From contig JBBTWG010000025.1 of assembly GCA_038062935.1 (NCBI GenBank), forward strand, positions 1-46,014: 46,014 nucleotides of DNA, in the 5' to 3' direction. Shown one piece after another: positions 9,559 to 18,158 of the stretch. A model generated the notes under the pieces. It was not told the origin of the DNA. It made no database searches and saw nothing but the letters and a program-made list of their open reading frames with translations. Both the position numbers and the translations under genes were made by a program. This stretch comes from JBBTWG01 sp038062935. GTDB taxonomy: Bacteria > Patescibacteriota > Gracilibacteria > UBA1369 > UBA12463. Each line of letters starts with the position of its first letter. Position 1 is the first letter of the stretch.

Positions 9559-12500
9559 ATGGAAAATCTCAACAGCGTCCCAGCCCAGACATCTCCAACT
9601 CCAGCCCCAGCACCGAGTGCACCACCTTCCCCAGAGGGCGACCTCAAAAGGAAAAAAATGCTCGTCGGACTCTTCCTGGTGATTTTCGCCGGAGCAGTCG
9701 CCTATTTCTTCTCCAGCTCAGACATGTTCCGAGGAGCATTTCTCGCAGGACAGGAGAAGGAAGTTTTTCAGCAGGCCATGACAGACCTCTCAAAAACTGA
9801 TGGTGCCGATTATGAGGCGACATACAAGAATAAGATTGTTGTCGGAGATCAAACGCGAAATGTTGAGATAGCAGCAACAGGGAAACTGAATTTCGCTGGA
9901 ACCGAAGGAGCCCAGCACACGATCAAATTCACAGGAACAGGAAGCACAAAAGATCCAACGAGTTCAGAAAATACATTATTGCTCAGCGCCAAATTGGGCG
10001 AGTCTTTTCCAGAAGATGGGGAACAATTAGTGGATATTACCTGGGGAGATCTCGAGATGGAAGCAGAATTCGATCACACATATAAACTCTATAAATCAAC
10101 AAAAGAAAGTGACCTGAGTGATGCGGGAAATCTGGCAGGAAGCAATACCTATTTCAACAATTCATTTGGTGCCACAGTCCCAAAAAAATATACAGATCTC
10201 CTCACATCAAGCGGAACATATTTTTATAGAATGTTGAAAGTATCGAAGACAGAGCAAACGCAAGTTTTGAAAACTTCAAAGACCGTCAGTGTCACGCATT
10301 CTACAACGCCAAAACCAGCTGAAAGTGTCGTCATTAAATATCTCTACACAGATGACAAAGGCATTAATCTCACGTGGTTCGATCCAAATCCAAGCACTGG
10401 TAAAAGATACGAAGTATACAGAATTCGAACCGTGGGCGCAAACCCTCTGATCGATGGAGCGCCAATCAGTTCAGTAACAATAACAGCAGAAACGCAAAGT
10501 CAGCAGGGAGCAACATATGCAGATACCAACGCAAAAATTGGAGAAGAATATTATTATTTCGTCAGAAAAATTGGAGCCAACGACATAGTTCTTATCCAAT
10601 CACCAGATTCAGCGCATGTGACATGGAGTGGCGAGGCAGACATTGATATTGAAAACATCGATGGATTCGGTCTCAAGGTTGCATTTCAGTCTCCAAATAC
10701 AACAACATTTTATCCAGTATCGATTACACTCGAACCAACATTCGAGGTGGATAGCTACAAATTATTCAAAAATACATTCGTCGATGGAGTAAAGATAGGA
10801 AAAACAGAACTGGAAAAAACTATTCCAGCTTCTGCAGACGGAAAAACTCTCATAAACATGGGAGAAGGTATCGATCCAGGAACCTATCAATGGATCATCG
10901 TCGGGATGAAAAATGGAAAAGGAGTAGCAAAATTTGAGGACGAGGTCAGAACTTTGCCACATGTTCCAGACGCAGGACCTTCGCCAGAATTTTTCACAGC
11001 GACCGGCAATGTGGAAGGAGCAAAAATCACTCTTAATTGGAAAGATGACGCAACGACTATTCCAGCAAAAGACTGGGCATATTACATCCATGAAGGACCA
11101 ACAGAATCTGCGGCATTGAAAAAAACATTTGTCGGTCAAAATCTTGGTACTAGTTGGAATGCATCGCCAGGGACATACTTTTTTTTCATCGTCAAAAAAA
11201 CATTGGATGATAATGTCATGGTCGCCCAATCACAACTCATCAAGCTAGAAGTGCTAGCCCCAGAGCCAATGATTTTGAGCGGAACAATGAATCCCGGAGT
11301 GGGCATTACTTTAACTTTCAGCGATCCAGCACAATCGGAAAACGACCAGTATATTATGTACAAAACATTATCTCCGGGTGCAGTGAAAAACACAACAAGT
11401 TTGGTGGCAGCAGAAGAATACATTTTACAGCAGTTGGCTCCCGGCACATGGGATTATAACAATGCTAATTTTCCTGAAGAACATCAGTTTAAAAATGGTG
11501 TGACATATTACTTTGTTGTAGGGAAATACATCACAGGAGCCGCAGAATTTATTTCTGTATCAAACGAATTTTCTATTACCTATGAGGATGCACCACCAGT
11601 CGCCTTCCTCCCAACATCAAAATCGTTCGCTTCGATGCTCATGGCTGACGTATTGCCTCCAGCGGGAGAGAAATCCCCATACGAAGAAACGATCTCCGGC
11701 GGCGGAACACTCACAGAAACAAAAGGTGGACTCCAGGGAACATTAACTCTTGCTGATCGCTACGAGGTACTTGGCACGGAATACACCCAATCCATCATCA
11801 TGCAAATAAAAAACGGAAAAATAGAATCCGTAGTAGGAAATTTAGGGAGTCTGGAAAATAACAATGAGCCAGCACTCCAGTTCATCACTCAAGATTTCCT
11901 GGAAAAGGGCTACGAACAATATTTCAAGATCAACGCATTCCTCGAAGCATATCAGAAAGATTTGAACGCTCTCAGGGATGGAATCCAAAATGCCGCAACA
12001 AACACAGCATTGGCAGACGCGACATCCAAGAATGATGGCGGATATGAGTCGACAGTCGATGCATTCACAACAAAAATGGCATCATACCCAGAAAATGCAG
12101 CCGACAAGAAAATTATCTTTCTCACAGACAAAAATAAAATCACAGCCATCGAAGCAACTCTCAAGTTCGGAGAAGGAAAAACATCTTTATTTTTCATCAA
12201 TAATCTCCACGCCGGAACAGGTGCACCAGCAGGGAACCCACCAGTAAACCCACCAGCAGGCGGCGGAGGCGGCAGTAGCGGCCCAAGCGTCACCGGCGGC
12301 GGAAGCGGCCCATCCACGCTCGACATTCTTGCCCTCAAAAAAGCAAAAGAAGATGCCGAGAAGCTCAAGAGTCAGGTAAATATAACCCCGGTAGTAGAGC
12401 AACTCTCTCCATTCGTCGACGTCACTCCAGGGACATACGGTTTCAGCGCTATCGTACGTCTGTCGAAGAACGGCCTCATCGAAGGGTATCCACAAAAAAA

Positions 12501-13026
12501 TGGAACTATCCTTTTTAAGCCAGGGAAATCAGTCATTCGCGCAGAAATGTCAAAAATGATTTTGGGCAGTATCTGTATGGAGCCAAGCGATGTCGCAAAA
12601 AAGCCACCACAAATTTACGGCGACGTACAGCCAGGAACATGGTTCTTCCCATACACAAAACAGGCATACATCAAAGGATATTTCACCGGATACAAAGGTG
12701 AGAGAAACGCAGCCGGCCAGGAAATAAAATTATTCCGCCCAGGAAACACCATCACTCAGGCCGAAGTCATCAAGCCATTGATCGAAATCCTCCGAAGAGA
12801 AGGATTCCTCGATCTCAAAGGCATGAAGACGGAGAATCCATGGTACCTCCCCTACATGAGAGTTGCCAAAGACCTGGAACGATTCTGGCAGGACAAAGAA
12901 AATCCACCAGAAGTCACTTCACTGCTCAGCGAAGATGAAGAAAATCCAGGAAAACCAATGACTCGTGGAGAAGCAGCCGTCTTCATCGACCGCATGTTGA
13001 GTATCTACGGATCCTGCAGAGAATAA
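9559..13026 (+). CDS. Large cell-surface protein with FnIII-like repeats and three SLH motifs (paralogue of the preceding gene)
   Basis: 1155 aa with the same plan as its neighbour in shorter form. The order is a Pro/Ala-rich cytoplasmic start, a membrane segment at 34-51, the motif SSSDMFRGAF, about five FnIII-like domains (135-675), one copy of the shared module (about 710-905, beginning near ETISGGGTL), a Gly/Pro/Ser hinge at about 890-922, and SLH motifs from about 947, 1017 and 1090 (SPFVDVTPGTYGF, ITQAEVIK, MTRGEAAVF). It starts 35 bases after its paralogue with no separate promoter visible, so the two are probably co-transcribed and arose by tandem duplication. It ends 3 bases before a convergent gene. 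Confidence 0.85.
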   Translation: MENLNSVPAQTSPTPAPAPSAPPSPEGDLKRKKMLVGLFLVIFAGAVAYFFSSSDMFRGAFLAGQEKEVFQQAMTDLSKTDGADYEATYKNKIVVGDQTRNVEIAATGKLNFAGTEGAQHTIKFTGTGSTKDPTSSENTLLLSAKLGESFPEDGEQLVDITWGDLEMEAEFDHTYKLYKSTKESDLSDAGNLAGSNTYFNNSFGATVPKKYTDLLTSSGTYFYRMLKVSKTEQTQVLKTSKTVSVTHSTTPKPAESVVIKYLYTDDKGINLTWFDPNPSTGKRYEVYRIRTVGANPLIDGAPISSVTITAETQSQQGATYADTNAKIGEEYYYFVRKIGANDIVLIQSPDSAHVTWSGEADIDIENIDGFGLKVAFQSPNTTTFYPVSITLEPTFEVDSYKLFKNTFVDGVKIGKTELEKTIPASADGKTLINMGEGIDPGTYQWIIVGMKNGKGVAKFEDEVRTLPHVPDAGPSPEFFTATGNVEGAKITLNWKDDATTIPAKDWAYYIHEGPTESAALKKTFVGQNLGTSWNASPGTYFFFIVKKTLDDNVMVAQSQLIKLEVLAPEPMILSGTMNPGVGITLTFSDPAQSENDQYIMYKTLSPGAVKNTTSLVAAEEYILQQLAPGTWDYNNANFPEEHQFKNGVTYYFVVGKYITGAAEFISVSNEFSITYEDAPPVAFLPTSKSFASMLMADVLPPAGEKSPYEETISGGGTLTETKGGLQGTLTLADRYEVLGTEYTQSIIMQIKNGKIESVVGNLGSLENNNEPALQFITQDFLEKGYEQYFKINAFLEAYQKDLNALRDGIQNAATNTALADATSKNDGGYESTVDAFTTKMASYPENAADKKIIFLTDKNKITAIEATLKFGEGKTSLFFINNLHAGTGAPAGNPPVNPPAGGGGGSSGPSVTGGGSGPSTLDILALKKAKEDAEKLKSQVNITPVVEQLSPFVDVTPGTYGFSAIVRLSKNGLIEGYPQKNGTILFKPGKSVIRAEMSKMILGSICMEPSDVAKKPPQIYGDVQPGTWFFPYTKQAYIKGYFTGYKGERNAAGQEIKLFRPGNTITQAEVIKPLIEILRREGFLDLKGMKTENPWYLPYMRVAKDLERFWQDKENPPEVTSLLSEDEENPGKPMTRGEAAVFIDRMLSIYGSCRE

Positions 13027-13029
13027 ACC

Positions 13030-13842
13030 CTATCGCCACTTCCAGAAATATTTCGTCGCACTCTGAATGTGCAGCCAAAAAACTTTCCGGAAGAGAAGAT
13101 GCAAAAAATTTCCCCCACTCAGGCGCTTGTGATAATGATTCACGAGCGCTTTTGGGAAATAGATGACTTTGTAGCCAGCCTTGCGAATCTCTTTGCACAG
13201 ATCGAAATCTTCCATAAACAGAAAATATCGATCATCAAAACCGCCGACTTCTTCGTACACTTTGCGCGGAATCAACATCGCAGCGCCTGTCACGAGCTCC
13301 ACTTCCTGCGTCGAATCGTGGTGAAAATCACCCATCAGATAGCGCTGTAAACGTCGTCTTCCCCACGAAGTTTCTGAAAGAAAAGTGCGCTTAATCACGA
13401 GATCCCAAAACCCCATATCACGTCGACACGACTCCTGGACGCGTCCATCCGCATACACAAGTTTCGGAGCCAGGATGCCAATTTCTGGATGCTGTTCGAT
13501 GTAGTCCATCAAGATTTGCAGCGTATCTTCTTGTACCGTCGTATCCGGGTTCAGAATGAAAAAATAGTCACCCGTCGCGTGGCGTACACCGAGATTGTTC
13601 CCACCCGCAAATCCCAGATTCCGGTGACTGCGAAAAAGTTGAATGCGCTTTTCCTGTGCAGCACGTTCGAGGAAGCCGAGACTGATAGGATCGGTCGACC
13701 CATTATCTACAAAAATAATTTCAAAATCAAAATCAGTTACACTTTTTTCGAGAGCCTCCACCGAAAGTTTCGGAAAATGCTTGTGGTTGAAATTGACGGT
13801 AATGACAGAAAGTTTCACCACGAAAGTATAGGGAAAAATCAC
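13030..13842 (-). CDS. Family 2 glycosyltransferase (rhamnosyltransferase-like)
   Basis: 270 aa GT-A fold enzyme that moves a sugar from a nucleotide donor, probably onto a surface polysaccharide or lipid-linked glycan. Visible motifs are the N-terminal LSVITVNFN, EIIFVDNGSTD, GFAGGNN and FILNPDTTVQ (the metal/nucleotide-binding DxT region), then GAAMLIPRKVYEEVGGFDDRYF and FMEDFDLCKEIRKAG, typical of the WbbL/rhamnosyltransferase branch. The frame opens with GTG at 13842, but a second GTG at 13818 would begin directly at KLSVITVN and may be the true start. It follows the nucleotidyltransferase gene by 7 bases and is the last gene of the minus-strand run. Confidence 0.85.
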   Translation of the reverse strand: MIFPYTFVVKLSVITVNFNHKHFPKLSVEALEKSVTDFDFEIIFVDNGSTDPISLGFLERAAQEKRIQLFRSHRNLGFAGGNNLGVRHATGDYFFILNPDTTVQEDTLQILMDYIEQHPEIGILAPKLVYADGRVQESCRRDMGFWDLVIKRTFLSETSWGRRRLQRYLMGDFHHDSTQEVELVTGAAMLIPRKVYEEVGGFDDRYFLFMEDFDLCKEIRKAGYKVIYFPKALVNHYHKRLSGGNFLHLLFRKVFWLHIQSATKYFWKWR

Positions 13843-13849
13843 GAATTGC

Positions 13850-15202
13850 TCAACTTTTTCTGAGCTTCTCCATCATTTTCTCGCGAGCGCTCAGGTCCAT
13901 CTTTGTGCGATTTTCACGCTTCTCCAAAGTCCATTTTCCGTACACAAACTGTCGATCTCCGATGTCTTCGCCAATGCACAAACCCGAAGCAACAAAAGAG
14001 TTATTCCCAATTTTCACGCCCGGCATAATGCTGGTATTCACGCCAATCCGCACACCCTCCGCAATCATTGCGCCGAGTTTATTCGTGCCGCTCTCAATTT
14101 TCTCTACGCCATGTGCTCCCGCAATCTGCACCGAAATCGGCGCTTCATCCAGCCGCAAATTCGCTACCACCGCGCCAGAACCAAAAGACACATTCGACGC
14201 AATCACGCTGTCGCCAATGTAATTCGTATGTGTCCACACATGCGACGCGAGATAACTCCGCACAATCTCCGTAGAAAAACCCACAACCGAACCTTCACCA
14301 ATGTGTGAATCACGCACCAAAGCATTATTCGCCACCACCGCATTTTTTCCGATATACGCCGGACCCTGAATCACCGCATGATCGAAAACTCGCACGCCGT
14401 CCTCGAGAATCACATCGCCGCGGAGAATCGCAGTTTCCGCAATCTGCGCGCCAGCGCCATGCAGCCTGTTTCCCGCGCCTTCCATTCCGCCGCCAGCCGC
14501 CTTTCGCAAAACCATCTCCCGCGCAAAAAGCATTTTCCACACCGCAATCAAATGCCAAGGAAATTTCACCGCCTGCCAAGCCCCCGTGTATACACACGCA
14601 CGAATCTCCACGCCCGCAGAAATCATCGCATCCAGAGCCACTTCATAACGATCATCGCGCCCAGTCTTCGCATTCTTGAGCGCCTCGAAAAGCCTCCCCG
14701 GTTCGCGGTGGAGATGCGCCACAATGTTCACGAGATCACTCGGCTCTTTCCCGGCACCCGGTTTTTCAAGAATTTTTTCGACCAATCCATCGGACGAAAT
14801 TTTCAAATATCCGCCAGGAAAATAAGACGTCACTTTTTTTGCCAGCAGCGCACTCATTTTCTCTGCGAGAAGCGATGTATAGGCGCTATCCTCGATCACA
14901 TCATTGCTACTCACCACCAGAAAAGGCTCATCACCAATCAAATCCTCCACACTGAGTACCGCACCCGCCATTCCATCTTCCAGTTTTTTCTGCTCAACAA
15001 CGCTCACCATCGACCCGAAAACTTTTCCCAATTCCTCGAGATTATGTCGCCCACCCACCACGATCACATCTTCAAAACCGCATCGTCGCAACTGCTCCAC
15101 TTGATGCACGATGAGCGGCTTCCCCAGCATCGGCAAGAAATTTTTATCCGGCAACGGCGCCATGCGTTTACTCTGTCCCGCAGCAAGAATAATGGCTTTC
15201 AT
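13850..15202 (-). CDS. Sugar-1-phosphate nucleotidyltransferase with left-handed beta-helix domain (GlmU-like)
   Basis: 450 aa, close to the length of GlmU. The N-terminal half is an NTP-transferase domain: LAAGQSKRM is the nucleotide-binding loop and DKNFLPMLGKPL matches the PKxLxPxxGKP region. The C-terminal half (about 245-430) has hexapeptide repeats of a left-handed beta helix (for example AVVANNALVRDSHIGEGSVVGF and GVRIGVNTSIMPGVKIGNN). Such fusions make nucleotide sugars, with an acyltransferase or oligomerisation role for the helix. The loop differs from classical GlmU (GTRMxS), so the sugar substrate is open. The start overlaps the upstream gene by ATGA. Together with the glycosyltransferase downstream it suggests surface glycan synthesis. 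Confidence 0.75.
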   Translation of the reverse strand: MKAIILAAGQSKRMAPLPDKNFLPMLGKPLIVHQVEQLRRCGFEDVIVVGGRHNLEELGKVFGSMVSVVEQKKLEDGMAGAVLSVEDLIGDEPFLVVSSNDVIEDSAYTSLLAEKMSALLAKKVTSYFPGGYLKISSDGLVEKILEKPGAGKEPSDLVNIVAHLHREPGRLFEALKNAKTGRDDRYEVALDAMISAGVEIRACVYTGAWQAVKFPWHLIAVWKMLFAREMVLRKAAGGGMEGAGNRLHGAGAQIAETAILRGDVILEDGVRVFDHAVIQGPAYIGKNAVVANNALVRDSHIGEGSVVGFSTEIVRSYLASHVWTHTNYIGDSVIASNVSFGSGAVVANLRLDEAPISVQIAGAHGVEKIESGTNKLGAMIAEGVRIGVNTSIMPGVKIGNNSFVASGLCIGEDIGDRQFVYGKWTLEKRENRTKMDLSAREKMMEKLRKS

Positions 15203-16182
15203 GCGACCATTGTAGCAGGCATTCGATATTTCTGCACGACACGGTCGATTTCATACTTTGGATGCTCCATGTCTGGCTCCATCAAAACTTTCCAAAATTC
15301 CGGCGCCTGATCTTCATGTGCAATCAAACTTGTATGCGCAATCCGCTCATGCGGCTCACAGAGCGGAACAATGGTATCGGGATTATGTTCGCGCCGCAGC
15401 GAAAACCGCTCCGTATGGTGCCAAATATCCGCTGGTTTATTGCAATTCGGAAACCCGCAAACACCTTTATATTTTTCCTGGATTTTCCGACGAATTTCAG
15501 CAGGAATATGCCGTGTCACGCATTCGGATTTTTGCGAAGATTTCCCGGGAACCCTCGCCGAAACCGGCTTTTTCTGCGCCTCCGCCAGTTTCAAAAATTC
15601 CTCCATCACTTCTCCGAGAGTCAGAGGTCTCCTGAATTTCTTCTCAAGCTGTTGCTGAAAAACACGAATTCGCGCCGCCGTTCTGCGGCTTACGGAAAAG
15701 GACAGAGTTTCGCGATCAGATACTGTCGATGAATTTTCAGCTTTATTTTCCCAGCCGGCTGGGAATTCAGCTTCAGAGTTGACTTTTTGTAACTTGAGTT
15801 CATGAACATACGTTTGAAGTGCCGATTTCGGCATCATCACGACTTTTTCAAGCCACATATCTTCATTTTCGGGTCGCACAAGAGAAGACACCACCTGCAG
15901 TTTCGACCACCCAACCTCACCAGACTGCAATTTTTCCTGAAGTTTCGGGGTTTCTTTCAAGTGCTCATTTACACGTAAAACTTCTTCCACGGTCTCACGG
16001 CTTACTCCAGCCAGCCGCGCAGCAAATTCGTAGACCGAATGCATGCCATATTTTCGATATAATTTTCGCCGTTCCACCTCCGGCAACATACCCAAGAATT
16101 GATTCCGATACTTCAAAATCAGCGTGCCAATTTCACGACAACGCTCATACATTTGGCAATCAGAAAAAGTTGAAAAATCCAT
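15199..16182 (-). CDS. HNH-type nuclease-like protein
   Basis: 327 aa. The C-terminal part (about 235-290) holds a zinc/HNH-like signature: CGFPNC, then IWHHTE, then PLCEPHE, giving two CxxC/CxxH-like pairs around a His-His. The first 200 residues are helical and resemble the N-terminal region often found before HNH domains in DUF222-like proteins. Such proteins cut or bind DNA, but their cell role is mostly unknown. It has a good promoter of its own at 16210-16238, although it lies inside the minus-strand run; its stop overlaps the next start by 4 bases. Confidence 0.65.
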   Translation of the reverse strand: MDFSTFSDCQMYERCREIGTLILKYRNQFLGMLPEVERRKLYRKYGMHSVYEFAARLAGVSRETVEEVLRVNEHLKETPKLQEKLQSGEVGWSKLQVVSSLVRPENEDMWLEKVVMMPKSALQTYVHELKLQKVNSEAEFPAGWENKAENSSTVSDRETLSFSVSRRTAARIRVFQQQLEKKFRRPLTLGEVMEEFLKLAEAQKKPVSARVPGKSSQKSECVTRHIPAEIRRKIQEKYKGVCGFPNCNKPADIWHHTERFSLRREHNPDTIVPLCEPHERIAHTSLIAHEDQAPEFWKVLMEPDMEHPKYEIDRVVQKYRMPATMVA

Positions 16183-16209
16183 ACTCAGTGACGATAAGGA
16201 ATATAGGTA

Positions 16210-16238
16210 AGTATATACTCACCATCTATAAAGTGCAA
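16210..16238 (-). promoter_or_regulatory. Sigma-70-like promoter for the HNH gene
   Basis: On the minus strand TTGCAC (plus-strand 16233-16238) and TATACT (16210-16215) are 17 bp apart. The -10 box is part of a perfect 10-bp palindrome, AGTATATACT (16210-16219). The leader to the ATG at 16182 would be about 20 bases. Confidence 0.65.
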
Positions 16239-16258
16239 TAGAAAAATCTGGGAACAGT

Positions 16259-17383
16259 TTACGTAAGAATGGAACGCAACTTTCCAGCCATCTCCGCCTC
16301 CGAAATTTCCTTCGCAATCCGTTCCCCATAACTCATCGAATCACCCCAAAGATAGCCGCTATACGGCGTAAAAGCGGTCCCCGGCGAACCTGGAATGCGC
16401 ATGCTCACATCGAACACAAAGAAATTTTCACGGCCATCATCTGTGTTAACCGCTCCCTGCAAGGCAAAAGGTCCAATCATTCCGGGTGGAACCTGGAGCT
16501 TCATAGTATTCACGAAATCTTCTCCAGCTCTAAAAAATTTTTCCAACAGTGATTCTTTCACCGTCACCGCGATGTGCCCCGTTTCGATACGAATTGCCTT
16601 CTGATGAGAAGCCGGGATGAGAGCCTGTTCCCATGCAGGAAGTCGTAGAATGCCATCTAGATTTGTTTGTCGTCGCATATCTGTTCCCATAATTTCCAAT
16701 TCACTGTTCATGACAGAGTAGAAATAATTCACATTCACCTGCGCTCCTAAAATATATTCTTCGATAGTTGCACTCTCCAAATCTCGACGATCAATTTCAC
16801 CAGCCTGGATGCGTCGTTCCGATTCAGCAACGTATTCATTATAATTGCTCGCAATAAAAAACGCGCGCTCATATTTCCGCGTCGCTTCATTCACTTTCAC
16901 AATCACCAGTCGATCAATATCACGCGGACTGGCAAAAATCTTCGGCATCCGAATCCCAGCCCGAGCCAAAATTTCATACTGATTTCCCGGCACATTTCTC
17001 TCCTCCAATTTCACCGCTTCACGAGTCCCATACATCGGCACCAGAAAATCATTTTCAATCTTTTCAAAATCGCAATACACCCAAAAATATCGATTGTGCA
17101 CGAAAATTACATTCTTCGCCCGTAACTGTTCCTGCAACCCCACGATATCCCCAAATTTTTCCACCACCAAAACTTCATCCACACATCCACGACCATCACG
17201 AGTCGCATAATACTGCGAATACGTCTTCTCGCGCCCTTTCTGCGCCACAACCAAAGTCCGAAACCCATATTTCTTCGCTCCCCGACACACATCCAGAGCA
17301 CTATGCCCCCCGAGGACCCCGATCGTTAATTTCGAAAGATCATACTTGGAAAGGACTTCGGCGAGCTGTTTTTGGGAGATCAT
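16259..17383 (-). CDS. PurP-like ATP-grasp protein, diverged paralogue
   Basis: 374 aa from the ATG at 17383. This start gives MISQKQLAEVLSKYD, which fits archaeal PurP N-termini as I remember them and avoids overlap with the upstream gene. PurP makes FAICAR from AICAR, formate and ATP. Family traits are the first-strand motif TIGVLGGHSALDVCRGAK, TIEEYILGAQVNVNYFYS, and PPGMIGPFALQG near the end. However, the glycine-rich ATP loop (GAxGGxGYFIA in PurP, intact in the paralogue at 19911) is replaced by NEATRKYERAFFIA, and DKRYESN by DMRRQTN. It may therefore use another substrate or have lost the reaction. The gene lies between the MEMO-like and HNH genes. Confidence 0.65.
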   Translation of the reverse strand: MISQKQLAEVLSKYDLSKLTIGVLGGHSALDVCRGAKKYGFRTLVVAQKGREKTYSQYYATRDGRGCVDEVLVVEKFGDIVGLQEQLRAKNVIFVHNRYFWVYCDFEKIENDFLVPMYGTREAVKLEERNVPGNQYEILARAGIRMPKIFASPRDIDRLVIVKVNEATRKYERAFFIASNYNEYVAESERRIQAGEIDRRDLESATIEEYILGAQVNVNYFYSVMNSELEIMGTDMRRQTNLDGILRLPAWEQALIPASHQKAIRIETGHIAVTVKESLLEKFFRAGEDFVNTMKLQVPPGMIGPFALQGAVNTDDGRENFFVFDVSMRIPGSPGTAFTPYSGYLWGDSMSYGERIAKEISEAEMAGKLRSILT

Positions 17384-17405
17384 GGCGAGAGTATAGCAGA
17401 AAACC

Positions 17406-18158
17406 CTATTTCCGCTCAAACGTGCCAAACACATGACTCGTATTCTGCGCCGGATCGACGAGGTTCATCAAACTCGCAGACGACGTCCTCTTCCACAGCA
17501 CGAAGTGTCGCGCGCCCTGCGCTTCCATCAATTTCAAAGTCACGTACAAAGTTTCCGGTGAATCAAAAGCGACCGCATCATCGCCTTCATCAGATTTTCC
17601 AATCGCAATCGACTTTGCCAAACCCAGAATTTTTTCAAAATCCACCGACTCATTCGACTCCAACCACGCAATCGCCCGCGCATCATTCTCCAGCGCATCT
17701 TTTTCGCCAACATAATGCGTAAAATCCACACTTGCGAGCACGAGCGTCTGCACATCCACACGCGGTAAAAGTTCCTTCACCAACGCATCCAAATTTTCCT
17801 GCGGCGTCTGGGGTTTCAGAATAATCGGAAGAATTTCCGCATCAGAAAAATATTTTTTGATGAAAGGAATATGCACCATAATCCCATGCTCTTTCGGAAA
17901 ATATCGCGGTGACTCCGACATCTGAACATAGCGCAATCCATATCCAAAATGATTCGGACTCAATAAAATAATTTTTCGCACATCAGAAAACTCGCGCTGC
18001 AAGTGTTGATAAAATTCATCAATGAAACTTTCCACCAGCAGATGATGCGGCAACACCGCACCGCGCAGCAGCGTATTTTCACGCACGTTCGACATTGACC
18101 CACACGCCGTCAGCAGAAGCAGCAAACCGCCGCACAAAATATGCTTTAATATTGCCAT
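17406..18158 (-). CDS. MEMO1-like lipoprotein (AmmeMemoRadiSam system protein B family)
   Basis: 250 aa from the ATG at 18158. The N-terminus MAILKHILCGGLLLLLTACGS is a lipoprotein signal with lipobox LTAC, so the protein should be exported and lipid-anchored. The rest matches the MEMO fold: RGAVLPHHLL, LLSPNHFGYG, and SVDFTHYVGEKDA, with the histidines expected at the metal site, and a C-terminal NTSHVFGTFERK. The family is related to extradiol dioxygenases and its biochemical role is unsettled. The start overlaps the end of the upstream lipoprotein gene by 13 bases, so the two are probably co-translated. Most MEMO proteins I know of are cytoplasmic; the lipobox is unusual. Confidence 0.75.
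   Translation of the reverse strand: MAILKHILCGGLLLLLTACGSMSNVRENTLLRGAVLPHHLLVESFIDEFYQHLQREFSDVRKIILLSPNHFGYGLRYVQMSESPRYFPKEHGIMVHIPFIKKYFSDAEILPIILKPQTPQENLDALVKELLPRVDVQTLVLASVDFTHYVGEKDALENDARAIAWLESNESVDFEKILGLAKSIAIGKSDEGDDAVAFDSPETLYVTLKLMEAQGARHFVLWKRTSSASLMNLVDPAQNTSHVFGTFERK

Noticed and set aside
14378..15310. Plus-strand 310-codon open frame across the nucleotidyltransferase gene
   Set aside because: The minus strand encodes clear nucleotidyltransferase and beta-helix motifs; the plus frame is rich in Arg, His and Ser and matches nothing.
16259..17383. Upstream start at 17434 for the PurP-like gene
   Set aside because: It would add 17 residues unlike PurP N-termini and overlap the preceding gene's end; the ATG at 17383 gives a family-like N-terminus.
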